Shown here in pieces: positions 31,372 through 38,523 of a stretch of DNA of 38,523 nt. The number at the start of each line of letters is the position of its first letter. The first letter of the stretch is position 1. Made by a program: the position numbers and the translations under genes. Under the pieces are notes generated by a model that saw only the letters and a program-made list of their open reading frames with translations, was not told where the DNA came from and did no database searches. The stretch lies in NCBI GenBank assembly GCA_937891905.1, contig CALATT010000023.1, positions 1-38,523 on the forward strand. Direction: 5' to 3'. The DNA is from an uncultured Bacteroidales bacterium. Its GTDB lineage: Bacteria > Bacteroidota > Bacteroidia > Bacteroidales > Paludibacteraceae.

Positions 31372-31392
31372 GCAGAGAGTGATGAATAATAA

Positions 31393-31429
31393 ATAAAAAA
31401 ACGGAGACGAGGTTTAATTCGTCTCCGTT
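31393..31429 (-). terminator. Terminator after the BspA-like gene
   Basis: A perfect 11-bp stem, AACGGAGACGA/TCGTCTCCGTT (31400-31410 with 31419-31429), with an 8-nt loop and a T-run on the minus strand. It lies between the BspA-like gene and the next promoter. Confidence 0.9.
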
Positions 31430-31473
31430 GAGGGATAAAAAGGAATTTTTGATGACACTCATGCATGGGCAAA

Positions 31474-32529
31474 TCACCTCACCTCTGCCCCTTGCATAGT
31501 ATATGTTTTACCATTACGAAGGATGAGAACTTGGCCATTTTTCAGGACAAGACTACCTCTATTTTCGATTTGAGAAGACGATGCATTCTCTATACCCTCA
31601 GAAGCAACGCACTCAATATAGTTAAACTCACCCCATATGGCGTGCTCTTCATAATCATGTTTCGATTCGCAAGGCACAAACAAGTACCCATATTTCATAG
31701 CATTGTTTTCAAACAAAGACTTATTCACTGCTGGTGGTGTAATGGCATTACAATAGAGATGGGTTAATTCATAACAGAACGCAAAAGCGTTTTCTATATT
31801 TGTTACGCCTTTGCCTATAGTTACTGATTTCAAAGATGTACAATCCCAAAAAGTACCTCCCAGAATGGCTGTAACGCTATCTGGAATCACAACAGAGGTA
31901 AGAGACTTACAAGCATAAAATGCACTGGTTCCGATGCTTTTCACACTATTAGGAATAGTGATAGAAGCTAAAGAAGAGCAACCTTGAAAAGCCTGCGCTC
32001 CAATAGTGGTAACACTTTCAGGGATAGTAACAGTAGTTAATGAGGTGCAACTAGAGAAAGCACATAGTCCTATGCTTTTCACATCATTGCCAATGATATA
32101 TTCTGTTACTGTTGAGCCAAATATGTTATTAAGAGAAAAAATATTACTAAACTTCTTATTATTTAGAATCGCTTCCGAATTAATTGTTACCGAGGTTAAA
32201 GCGCATTCTGAGAAAGAACCCGCCTCTATGCTGGTTACGCTTTCTGGAATGGTTATAGAACTTAATGATTTACATCTGGAGAATGCATACGACCTGATAC
32301 TTGTCACGGTGTAGGTAGCACCATTATAGATAACCGAAGAAGGAATAATCACAGAACCAGAATATTCATCTGCATACTCTGCACTTGAGTTCCCTCGATA
32401 GGTGACGGTGGCCGTTTGTGTAGCACTATCAAAGTCATACCAAATACCATCCACTTGCGTATCTGAGGCACATATCGCTCCAACACCTGACACCAGTATA
32501 AAGAAGAAAATTAAAAGTTTTTTCATCAT
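31474..32529 (-). CDS. BspA-like leucine-rich repeat (LRR_5) surface protein
   Basis: A 351-residue protein with signal peptide KKLLIFFFILVSGVGAICAS. After a short beta domain (GIWYDFDSATQTATVTYRG) come about eight LRR_5 repeats of the form SLTTVTIPESVTTIGAQAF (residues about 70-270), as in BspA-type adhesins. The C-terminus (LVLKNGQVLILRNGKTYTM, QGAEVR) is a tail like that of the secreted protein at 19310-20776 and may be a type IX-like sorting tail. It should be exported to the cell surface, with a possible binding role. It is a single gene with its own promoter and terminator. An in-frame ATG at 32526 is an equally good start. Confidence 0.9.
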   Translation of the reverse strand: MMKKLLIFFFILVSGVGAICASDTQVDGIWYDFDSATQTATVTYRGNSSAEYADEYSGSVIIPSSVIYNGATYTVTSIRSYAFSRCKSLSSITIPESVTSIEAGSFSECALTSVTINSEAILNNKKFSNIFSLNNIFGSTVTEYIIGNDVKSIGLCAFSSCTSLTTVTIPESVTTIGAQAFQGCSSLASITIPNSVKSIGTSAFYACKSLTSVVIPDSVTAILGGTFWDCTSLKSVTIGKGVTNIENAFAFCYELTHLYCNAITPPAVNKSLFENNAMKYGYLFVPCESKHDYEEHAIWGEFNYIECVASEGIENASSSQIENRGSLVLKNGQVLILRNGKTYTMQGAEVR

Positions 32530-32569
32530 GAATATATTGATTATAAATATGCATAAATAATTCCGAGCG

Positions 32570-32600
32570 CAAAGGTAGTGTTTTTTTCTGAGATATGCAA
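32570..32600 (-). promoter_or_regulatory. Promoter of the BspA-like gene
   Basis: Minus strand: TTGCATATCTCAG starts at 32600 and TACCTTTG occupies 32570-32577; spacing 23 nt. The -33 elements of this and the divergent aroB promoter are 27 bp apart, their first bases facing outward. Confidence 0.88.
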
Positions 32601-32626
32601 GTTTTTACTAAAAAACGGCAGAACTC

Positions 32627-32657
32627 TTGCGTATATGCAGTTTTTGTTGTACCTTTG
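32627..32657 (+). promoter_or_regulatory. Promoter of aroB
   Basis: TTGCGTATATGCAG starts at 32627 and TACCTTTG occupies 32650-32657; spacing 23 nt. The expected transcription start (about 32662) is only about four bases from the likely TTG start codon. Confidence 0.88.
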
Positions 32658-32665
32658 CGCCGTAA

Positions 32666-33700
32666 TTGCAGAAGATATATAAAGTAGTGATTGTAGAAGA
32701 TTTACATAAAGCCGTGTTAGAGAGTGTTTGCCAGTACGAGCAGACACAAGTATGCGCATTGGTGGATGAACATGTGGCGCATAGATGGCAGCAGATGGTA
32801 TCATTGGACATCCCAACTCTCATCGTTCTTGGAGGAGAAGATATCAAATCCATAGAAGGACTGAAGCAAGTATGGGATTTCTTGCTCGCGCATCAAGTTA
32901 CTCGGCGCGGCGTGCTGATATGCGTAGGAGGTGGAAGCATCACCGATTTGGGCGGCATGGCGGCAGCTACATATAAACGCGGCATTGATTGTATTCACAT
33001 ACCCACCACTCTCCTCTCTATGGTGGATGCGGCAACAGGAGGTAAGACGGGTATTAATTACAACGGGATGAAGAATATACTCGGCACATTCCACACACCC
33101 GTAGCCACATTGATTGATCCCGAATGGCTCTGTACATTACCCACTGAGCAGTTACTTAGCGGTTTTGGCGAAATGCTCAAGAATGCCATTTTATCCGATG
33201 AAACCGAGTGGAATAGACTATTGGTTTATGATTTAGACACATTCGATACTCGTTCTCTTGTGCCGCACATCAGTAGCAGTTTGGCTATCAAAGAAGCGAT
33301 TGTAAAAGCCGACCCTCATGAAGAAGGATTACGCAAGGCACTCAATTTTGGACACACTTTCGGTCACGCCTTAGAAGCACTGAGCGAAGGACATATAGCA
33401 CATGGTTATGCTGTGGTGTATGGCATGATAGCAGAGTTGTATCTGAGCGTCACGCTATTGGATTGCCCTAAAGAGCCTTTGCAGCAACTGACGCAATTGA
33501 TGCTTCATTATTATGGCCGTCCACAATGTAACTGCAAAGACAGGGAGCGATTGATGACGCTCATGCAGCAAGACAAAAAGAATGAGCGCGCAGCTGAGAT
33601 CAACTGCACGCTACTTCATAAGATAGGCGAACCTATTATCAATCAGGTTATTACCCAAGAACAAGTGGCTGAAGCATGGGATTATCTGATGTCCCTGTGA
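32666..33700 (+). CDS. aroB: 3-dehydroquinate synthase
   Basis: A 344-residue enzyme of the shikimate pathway that converts DAHP to 3-dehydroquinate with NAD and a divalent metal. The NAD-binding GGGSITDLGGMAAATYKRG, the active-site IPTTLLSMVDAATGGKTGIN and the metal-binding KALNFGHTFGHALE with the later EGHIAHGYAVVYG are all present. The TTG at 32666 begins (M)QKIYKVVIVEDLH, which fits the family start; a GTG at 32687 would remove the first beta strand. With TTG the mRNA is nearly leaderless. The stop codon abuts the stop of the convergent phoH gene with no bases between. Confidence 0.93.
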   Translation: MQKIYKVVIVEDLHKAVLESVCQYEQTQVCALVDEHVAHRWQQMVSLDIPTLIVLGGEDIKSIEGLKQVWDFLLAHQVTRRGVLICVGGGSITDLGGMAAATYKRGIDCIHIPTTLLSMVDAATGGKTGINYNGMKNILGTFHTPVATLIDPEWLCTLPTEQLLSGFGEMLKNAILSDETEWNRLLVYDLDTFDTRSLVPHISSSLAIKEAIVKADPHEEGLRKALNFGHTFGHALEALSEGHIAHGYAVVYGMIAELYLSVTLLDCPKEPLQQLTQLMLHYYGRPQCNCKDRERLMTLMQQDKKNERAAEINCTLLHKIGEPIINQVITQEQVAEAWDYLMSL

Positions 33701-34636
33701 TTATTCTTTATTATAGGCGGTAACTATCTTGCTTACCAGCGGATGGCGAACGATATCTTTCTGATTAAACTCAACGATAGCTATTCCTTTCACCTCTTTG
33801 AATCGCTCCATCGCATCGCGCAATCCTGAGCGTTGCGAGAGTGGAAGGTCAATCTGCGTGAGGTCTCCCGTTACAATCATCTTACTACCCATACCCAAAC
33901 GCGTGAGGAACATTTTGAGTTGCGCGATAGTGGTATTCTGCGCTTCGTCAAGAATCACTATTGCGTCGGATAGCGTGCGTCCACGCATGAAAGCGAGCGG
34001 TGCTATTTGAATGACACCTCGCTCCATGAACTCGCTCAGTTTGGTATCGGGCAACATATCTTGCAAGGCATCATAAAGAGGTTGGAGATAAGGGTCCACT
34101 TTCTCCTTCATATCTCCGGGCAGAAAACCAAGTTTTTCTCCCGCTTCCACAGCAGGTCGAGAGAGTATTATTCGTCTCACTTCACGATTTTTAAGCGCAC
34201 GCACCGCGAGTGCGATAGCCGTGTATGTCTTACCACTACCAGCTGGGCCGACGGCGAAGAGTAGGTCGTTCTCCGCATAGGCTTCAACCAGCAGGCGTTG
34301 GTTAGCAGAACGCGCATAGATAGACTTGCCATTTACACCATGGACGATAAGGTTATCCGTGGCGTGCTCATGTGGCTGCTCGCCATGTAGAAGCATGAGA
34401 ATATCTTGTTCTGCAAGGCGATTATTACGAATACAGAACTCCTCGCATAGGCGCAGTGAGCGCTCGAAATGGGCGATTGCCTTGTCGGTACCCGTCAGTT
34501 TGAGTTGGTATCCGCGTGCCACCACACGCACCTCTGGGTGCTGGTTTTTCAAGCACTGCATATTTTGATTATTCACACCATAGAAAGTAGGTGTGTCGAT
34601 TGCCTCGTTGAGTTGGATGATCTGTTCGTTTAGCAT
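33701..34636 (-). CDS. PhoH family ATPase (PhoH/YbeZ type)
   Basis: A 311-residue protein. The N-terminal about 90 residues are the KH-like region (RVVARGYQLKLTGTDKAI). Then follow AVGPAGSGKTYTAIALAV (Walker A), SRPAVEAGEKLGFLPGDM, RGRTLSDAIVILDEAQNTT (Walker B) and VTGDLTQIDLP. PhoH/YbeZ proteins are RNA-linked P-loop ATPases that work with YbeY in 16S rRNA maturation; ybeY is not in this window. The leader from its promoter is about 25 nt. Confidence 0.94.
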   Translation of the reverse strand: MLNEQIIQLNEAIDTPTFYGVNNQNMQCLKNQHPEVRVVARGYQLKLTGTDKAIAHFERSLRLCEEFCIRNNRLAEQDILMLLHGEQPHEHATDNLIVHGVNGKSIYARSANQRLLVEAYAENDLLFAVGPAGSGKTYTAIALAVRALKNREVRRIILSRPAVEAGEKLGFLPGDMKEKVDPYLQPLYDALQDMLPDTKLSEFMERGVIQIAPLAFMRGRTLSDAIVILDEAQNTTIAQLKMFLTRLGMGSKMIVTGDLTQIDLPLSQRSGLRDAMERFKEVKGIAIVEFNQKDIVRHPLVSKIVTAYNKE

Positions 34637-34666
34637 ATTTATTCTCTTATTGCTCTATTCTGCATG

Positions 34667-34697
34667 CAAAAGTACAACTTTTTTCTGATATACGCAA
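34667..34697 (-). promoter_or_regulatory. Promoter of phoH
   Basis: Minus strand: TTGCGTATATCAG starts at 34697 and TACTTTTG occupies 34667-34674; spacing 23 nt. Confidence 0.88.
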
Positions 34698-34741
34698 ATT
34701 TATTGTGGATTGTGTAAGGTGTAAAGTATATTTTGTGTAAT

Positions 34742-34893
34742 CAAAAACGACGAACCCACCACCGCTATGCTTTCAGCCCACGCGGCTTCGAGCGTAAACA
34801 ACTAATCCGCATTTTATGCGAGCATAAATGCGCCTTAATTTTTACTCTCGTCGCAGACGATTTAACAAATCGCTGCTGGGTTCTCACAAAAAC
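34742..34893. repeat. Two-copy element, copy B
   Basis: The ends CAAAAACGACGAACCCA (34742-34758) and TGGGTTCTCACAAAAAC (34877-34893) are identical to those of copy A at 3180-3401. The interior (118 nt) differs completely and contains its own inverted repeats (GCATTTTATGC/GCATAAATGC near 34810-34832; CGATTT/AAATCG near 34858-34872). Confidence 0.6.
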
Positions 34894-35284
34894 TCATTCA
34901 CTCCGTTCATTCACAAAAAAGCCAAAAACATGCGACCAGCGGCGATAACAAAAATAAAATTACATTATCCAGTCATATTTATCATTCTATTCTTTTAGAT
35001 GCAAAGTAGAACACAATAGGTGGTCAATCAGCCACTCTCGCGCCACTCTCGCGCCACTCTTGTGTATCAAAACCGACCTCTTTCCTTTCGGGGAGAGTCC
35101 TCTAAACTCAATAAAAGGGATTAAGGTTCAAATTGTGCGTCTAACATACGCGTAAGACACGCGTAACATACGCCGCACCCTATTGTGACATTCAGGATGC
35201 GAACGAGATGCGAACGGTGGAGAATGCTAAGCGGAATGAGATATACGAGACGGATACGAGAGACATACGGGACGATAGCTACTT
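34894..35284. other. Gene-free stretch with short direct repeats
   Basis: After copy B come TCATTCACTCCGTTCATTCAC, then three tandem 11-bp units GCCACTCTCGC at 35031-35062 (the third imperfect), then ACGCGTAA/ACATACGC repeats (about 35145-35175) and purine-rich GATACGAGA units (35205-35275). No ORF, canonical promoter or tRNA was seen. Confidence 0.5.
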
Positions 35285-35322
35285 CAAAAAAACCACCGCC
35301 ACTCGGAATGGGTGGCGGTGGG
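35285..35322 (-). terminator. Terminator of the three-gene secreted protein operon
   Basis: CCACCGCCAC(TC) (35293-35304) pairs with (GG)GTGGCGGTGG (35310-35321), a very stable stem; on the minus strand it is followed by seven T residues. It lies 22 nt beyond the last lipoprotein gene. Confidence 0.9.
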
Positions 35323-35343
35323 AGTTTTAAGCGGTTATTTAAT

Positions 35344-35808
35344 TTATTCTAACAATGGTAATGTAGAAATATACTCTTCATCTATATTAAAATAATAGTC
35401 ATAGATAAAAACGGACATTGGACTTTCATACCCTTGATAATTAGCACAATTCATGAATGAGTTCTCTTGTGTGTCATCTATCTTATATTTCTTATCTTGA
35501 TAAGTTAAAATCCATTCACCGACCTGAATCTGACCTTCATAACCATCTGTTAGAGACGGACGATGAAGTTGAAACAAATCATCATGTTGTTCGACTACGC
35601 CATAAGCATGCAGCATAGTTGTATCCCTGACAGCCATATTATAATTTCTACTATTATCTAACCATTCCAATGTTATTGGTGATGAAGTTTTGTTCACGAG
35701 ATAATAAGTGTACCAATATTCACCACTATTATACTTAGGTTGACGATGACAAGAGGCGAATAATACAACAGAGAGAGAGGCCAAGAATATAAATAATTTG
35801 TGTTTCAT
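35344..35808 (-). CDS. Lipoprotein of unknown function, 154 aa
   Basis: A signal peptide with lipobox (VVLFASC, Cys about 20) precedes a small, beta-rich, acidic and aromatic domain (YWYTYYLVNKTSSPITLEW, QIQVGEWILTYQDKKYKI). I do not recognise the family. It is the third and last gene of a minus-strand cluster: TPR/HTH regulator, tail protein, large lipoprotein, this one. A strong terminator follows. The A+T content is visibly higher than in the housekeeping genes, like its neighbours. Confidence 0.8.
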   Translation of the reverse strand: MKHKLFIFLASLSVVLFASCHRQPKYNSGEYWYTYYLVNKTSSPITLEWLDNSRNYNMAVRDTTMLHAYGVVEQHDDLFQLHRPSLTDGYEGQIQVGEWILTYQDKKYKIDDTQENSFMNCANYQGYESPMSVFIYDYYFNIDEEYISTLPLLE

Positions 35809-35842
35809 AAAAAAAGAATTAATGATGATGTATATTTACTAA

Positions 35843-37015
35843 TTAATAAGTGTATGTTTCTTCTCCATTTACTATCACATCATGTTGATTTTGCGCGTGA
35901 ACTCTAATGTGTGTAAATTGAATAAATGGACAACCACACATTGCATACCTAATGCGATAATAAGCTATACCCCCTCGCATCCACCACCAACCTGTATTAT
36001 AATGAAAATCCCATGTACCAGCAAAACATCTAATCTCTACATCGGCTTCAATTTTTGTTAAACATGCTACAGCTCTATAACTACCATCCCTATTTCTATG
36101 GTAATTTCTTGCACGCATAGTCACACATGCCCTATCAAATCCCCAAATAGTTTTATATTCAGTCAAGTAGAAATTCACTTCTGTCTGATACTTTGGATTG
36201 TCATAATATCCTTCTGACACAAAAGTCTCATTATACGGACGATTACGGTGAAATAACCGTATACGTGCTTGTTCATTATGACCTTCAATATATGCAATTA
36301 ACTCATCAATTTCAACGATAGATGCTATATTATCTGTAGCGTATAAATCAATTGGGCAAGACAAGATACCATCTTCGAAATACTTAACCACCATTCCTTC
36401 ACATATAAATAGGTTATTATCATTACAAAAGACCCTCTCATCAAGAACACCTAAAGGTGAAAGTATAATAGACCCGTCTTCTCCATACTCTGTCTTTACA
36501 TATTCTGCATATTCATTACTCATGATTTCGTCATACTGTTCAAAGGCTAATTCCTCCATTTGTTGACGTTCCTCATCCCCAAAATATTCTTCTACTACAC
36601 CAAAATCAGAATCTTCTGAGAAAGGAATATCAAAATTCATGCCAAATTCTTCCCAAACAGCAATTTGTACTGAATCATGTATAATCAATGAATTTAAAAC
36701 AGGGTTGTTTAAATGATGAGCATTAAGCCATTCGCGATGTTCCGTATATGTCATTTGCTGTAAGGATTCCAATTCGGACTCTAATTCTTCCCAAGTGTTG
36801 AAGACAAGTACGTTATTCCCAAATAGTTCTGGGAATTCATATAGATAAGCATCTACATAATCAGGAATTTCTTCTAGTGTTATATTGGAAGGGTCAAAAG
36901 TAGGAGTGTTGCTTTCTATTTGTTTTTTTATAGGTTCGTTTTCTAAGGTATCTTGACACGCAGTTACACATAAAAGAACTAATACGAGGATTGATAAAAG
37001 ATGTTTCTTTTTCAT
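35843..37015 (-). CDS. Large lipoprotein of unknown function, 390 aa
   Basis: A signal peptide with lipobox (LLCVTAC, Cys about 20). The N-terminal half is very acidic (for example DIPFSEDSDFGVVEEYFGDEE), and the C-terminal half is rich in aromatic residues, Arg and Cys (CVTMRARNYHRNRDGSYRA, WDFHYNTGWWWMRGG, CGCPFIQF). No catalytic motif was recognised. It is probably exposed at the cell envelope. It starts 27 nt after the tail-protein gene and belongs to the same operon. The two-part charge layout suggests a binding role, but that is only inference. Confidence 0.8.
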   Translation of the reverse strand: MKKKHLLSILVLVLLCVTACQDTLENEPIKKQIESNTPTFDPSNITLEEIPDYVDAYLYEFPELFGNNVLVFNTWEELESELESLQQMTYTEHREWLNAHHLNNPVLNSLIIHDSVQIAVWEEFGMNFDIPFSEDSDFGVVEEYFGDEERQQMEELAFEQYDEIMSNEYAEYVKTEYGEDGSIILSPLGVLDERVFCNDNNLFICEGMVVKYFEDGILSCPIDLYATDNIASIVEIDELIAYIEGHNEQARIRLFHRNRPYNETFVSEGYYDNPKYQTEVNFYLTEYKTIWGFDRACVTMRARNYHRNRDGSYRAVACLTKIEADVEIRCFAGTWDFHYNTGWWWMRGGIAYYRIRYAMCGCPFIQFTHIRVHAQNQHDVIVNGEETYTY

Positions 37016-37042
37016 AATAAATGAGATTTTAAAAGTTATTAA

Positions 37043-37438
37043 TTATTCTACAATAAATCGTCCGGTGAGTGCACCGCCTGCGGTTTCAATACGGAGCACA
37101 TACACGCCTGCGCTTGCCACTTGCTCTTGCAAGGAGTCAGTGAATTGTTGATTCAATACTACATTGCCCGTGGACGCATTTACTACGGTTGCTTGAGCAG
37201 ATGGAATTGCTTCATCCTGCTTTTCAATGACTAATGAATTTCCATTGATAGAGGCACGGAATCCATTTGGAGTGGGAGGAGGTGTTGTCTCTTTATCGGA
37301 ATTATCCAAAGGATCAACACCTCCAATAGATTCCATTTCCAATACTACCATTAATGGGATTTCCACTTCCTCTGCGTGCACAAAAAGCGGTAGCGCAAAC
37401 AAAAGGCTAAAAGCACAAACTAAGAATTTTACTTTCAT
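37043..37438 (-). CDS. Small secreted protein with a type IX-like C-terminal domain, 131 aa
   Basis: A signal peptide (FLVCAFSLLFALPLFVHA), a short acidic Pro-rich linker (DNSDKETTPPPTPNGF) and then a complete type A-like C-terminal domain: NSLVIEKQDEAIPSAQ, VVNASTGNVVLNQQF and GVYVLRIETAGGALTGRFIV. The mature protein is almost nothing but this domain, so it could be a small surface-anchored or competing cargo of the type IX secretion system. The gene lies 162 nt downstream of a membrane HTH regulator gene, with inverted repeats and a promoter-like sequence between them. Confidence 0.82.
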   Translation of the reverse strand: MKVKFLVCAFSLLFALPLFVHAEEVEIPLMVVLEMESIGGVDPLDNSDKETTPPPTPNGFRASINGNSLVIEKQDEAIPSAQATVVNASTGNVVLNQQFTDSLQEQVASAGVYVLRIETAGGALTGRFIVE

Positions 37439-37470
37439 AATTGTATAAATTTTAATGAATCAAAAAATAA

Positions 37471-37495
37471 CCGAAACCACTTTATGTGATTTCGG
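37471..37495 (-). promoter_or_regulatory. Hairpin with T-run at the 5' end of the tail-protein operon
   Basis: CCGAAAcCAC (37471-37480) pairs with GTGaTTTCGG (37486-37495); on the minus strand TTATTTTTT follows. It lies directly at or after the predicted transcription start, so it may be an attenuator, the terminator of the upstream regulator gene, or an operator. Confidence 0.55.
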
Positions 37496-37498
37496 CCG

Positions 37499-37529
37499 CA
37501 AAATTACTGCTTTTATTTTACATTGAGAA
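37499..37529 (-). promoter_or_regulatory. Possible promoter of the tail-protein operon
   Basis: Minus strand: TAATTTTG at 37499-37506 fits the -7 element. At the 23-nt position (37529) the -33 element is only TTCTC, so this promoter would be weak or activator-dependent. Confidence 0.5.
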
Positions 37530-37543
37530 AATAAAATGTAGAC

Positions 37544-37580
37544 AAATGGCTATTCACAACATATTACAAATCAGCCATTT
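37544..37580. repeat. Inverted repeat upstream of the tail-protein promoter
   Basis: AAATGGCT (37544-37551) and AGCCATTT (37573-37580) form an 8-bp inverted repeat with a 21-nt spacer, just upstream of the possible promoter. It could be a regulator binding site. Confidence 0.4.
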
Positions 37581-37600
37581 ATATATTTTAAATGTAGAAA

Positions 37601-38523
37601 TTATTCATTTTTATCATAGTCAAGTACTACATTATGCAAAAAGACGCGCAATTCTGCACTACTAGTACCTAATTTCTGAGCAGTACGGCGTTTAATTCCA
37701 CGAATACTTTTTTCTCCGTAACATAAGATACTAGCTAATTGTTTATCTGAGAATCTTCCTAACACAACCAAGAAACATAGTCGTATCTCCTTCTCATTCA
37801 ATATTTGTCTTTCTTGTAGTTTGTGGGAAAATAAGAAAAAATGTTCATCAAAATATCTACACAGACTATCATATTTCTTCCATTGAATTGTATGTTGCCA
37901 ATTATTATCCTCTTGAAGAATGTTAATTTTTCTCTCTATTTCTTGTGCTCTCTGTTGATAATAAGACGATTTTTGTTGTTGGAAATCCTGTAAGATATTT
38001 TCTTGTTGGAGCTTTTCTTGTTTTATCTTTTTTGCATAATATATCAACCCAAGAATGAAGAATAACAACACTATTCCCACTAACAATACATATACATATT
38101 TAGGTATCCTATGTAAATCCTTTTGTAGTATTTCTACCGCCATCGTATATTGTGTGTGCAAAGGATCTAAAACATCAAAACCTAAGTCAGCTCGCTGCGC
38201 AGACAATTCAAGTACTTCTTCTTTCGTTAATGTTGTATCATAATTAGATAATATGTACAACATATTATACTGTTCTTGCACGGAAACACTTGGCATCTGC
38301 ATAATATATTTTGCATACCAAACAGCAGAATCCTTTTTGCCTGTATGCTCTAACGCCCATGCTTTTAACATATACGCAAATGAAGGAATATAACCTGCAT
38401 CTATGAGTTTATTTGAATAGTATAAAGTGGAATCATATTGTGATATTTTTCGATACACTTCCGCCTTGGTTTCCCATGTTTTTAGAATAACATTCTTGTC
38501 ATTGCAGTTCCGCGCAATCGAGT
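37601..38523 (-). CDS. Membrane-anchored TPR/HTH regulator, 5' end beyond the window
   Basis: The frame stays open to the right edge (307 codons here), so the N-terminus is missing. TPR-like helices (YDSTLYYSNKLIDAGYIP, KKDSAVWYAKYIMQM) precede one transmembrane helix (VLLVGIVLLFFILGLIYY), a long coiled coil (KQEKLQQENILQDFQQQKS) and a C-terminal HTH (ILNEKEIRLCFLVVLG, LASILCYGEKSIRGIKRRT). The layout and the HTH match the regulator at 20773-22017 (compare LNEQDIRLCVLVLLG), so the two are paralogues. Downstream in the same direction lie three genes for exported proteins, its likely targets or partners. Confidence 0.85.
   Translation of the reverse strand, partial: SIARNCNDKNVILKTWETKAEVYRKISQYDSTLYYSNKLIDAGYIPSFAYMLKAWALEHTGKKDSAVWYAKYIMQMPSVSVQEQYNMLYILSNYDTTLTKEEVLELSAQRADLGFDVLDPLHTQYTMAVEILQKDLHRIPKYVYVLLVGIVLLFFILGLIYYAKKIKQEKLQQENILQDFQQQKSSYYQQRAQEIERKINILQEDNNWQHTIQWKKYDSLCRYFDEHFFLFSHKLQERQILNEKEIRLCFLVVLGRFSDKQLASILCYGEKSIRGIKRRTAQKLGTSSAELRVFLHNVVLDYDKNE

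Noticed and set aside
34742..34893. Two-copy element as a classical insertion sequence
   Set aside because: Both copies are under 230 nt, no transposase fragment is visible, and the interiors are not homologous; kept only as a repeat of unknown nature.
35031..35062. GCCACTCTCGC tandem copies as a CRISPR remnant
   Set aside because: No spacers between the 11-bp units and no cas genes in the window.

Overview
The window looks like a chromosomal segment of a Bacteroidales bacterium (Bacteroidota). The reasons are the promoter type (TAnnTTTG at -7, with a TTG element exactly 23 nt upstream), the weak or absent Shine-Dalgarno sequences, and characteristic proteins: a DUF4292 lipoprotein, BspA-type leucine-rich repeats, WbqC, a long LepB, secreted proteins with type IX-like C-terminal tails, and membrane-anchored TPR/HTH regulators. 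I cannot name a family or genus. No tRNA, rRNA, CRISPR array, integrase or transposase was recognised.

Layout. 1-1042 (minus): a cut-off glycosyltransferase 2 gene and a GtrA gene joined by TAATG, preceded by a highly structured, promoter-driven RNA of about 290 nt with its own terminator. 1344-18276 (plus): housekeeping genes in short operons: lipid kinase, dut, TPR/DUF4292/EnvC-like envelope genes, FKBP and Cys4 lipoproteins, rimM, a TrmH methyltransferase, a U32 enzyme split into two ORFs, a pectinesterase, dapB-lepB-wbqC, ilvE, a peptide transporter, a coiled-coil protein and rsmI. Gaps between these co-directional genes are filled with several families of short, stop-codon-rich repeats. 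18692-22017 (plus): an unknown protein behind a long repeat-bearing leader, then a secreted protein translationally coupled (GTGA) to a TPR-membrane-HTH regulator. 22072-24369 (minus) and 24502-25845 (plus): a PcrA/UvrD helicase and an RsmF-like methyltransferase. 25691-31290 (minus): an operon of thioredoxin, K+/H+ antiporter, SDR fusion, HAD phosphatase and DEAD-box helicase, whose end overlaps the rsmF gene antisense by 155 nt. 31474-34636: BspA-like protein (minus), aroB (plus) and phoH (minus). 35344-38523 (minus): a second TPR-membrane-HTH regulator, cut by the window edge, followed by a secreted tail protein and two lipoproteins of unknown function.

Points that stand out are: (i) two paralogous membrane-anchored HTH regulators, each adjacent to genes for secreted proteins, one pair with overlapping reading frames; (ii) repeat filler that supplies stop codons and appears to have entered coding sequence (U32, ilvE, wbqC); (iii) ten promoters with invariant spacing, nine of them with an extended TTGCATATATG-like -33 element; two of the ten lie so close to the start codon that the mRNA would be nearly leaderless; (iv) the structured RNA upstream of gtrA; (v) a two-copy element with conserved ends and unrelated interiors.

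All functional calls rest on motifs read by eye. No homology search or RNA folding program was run.
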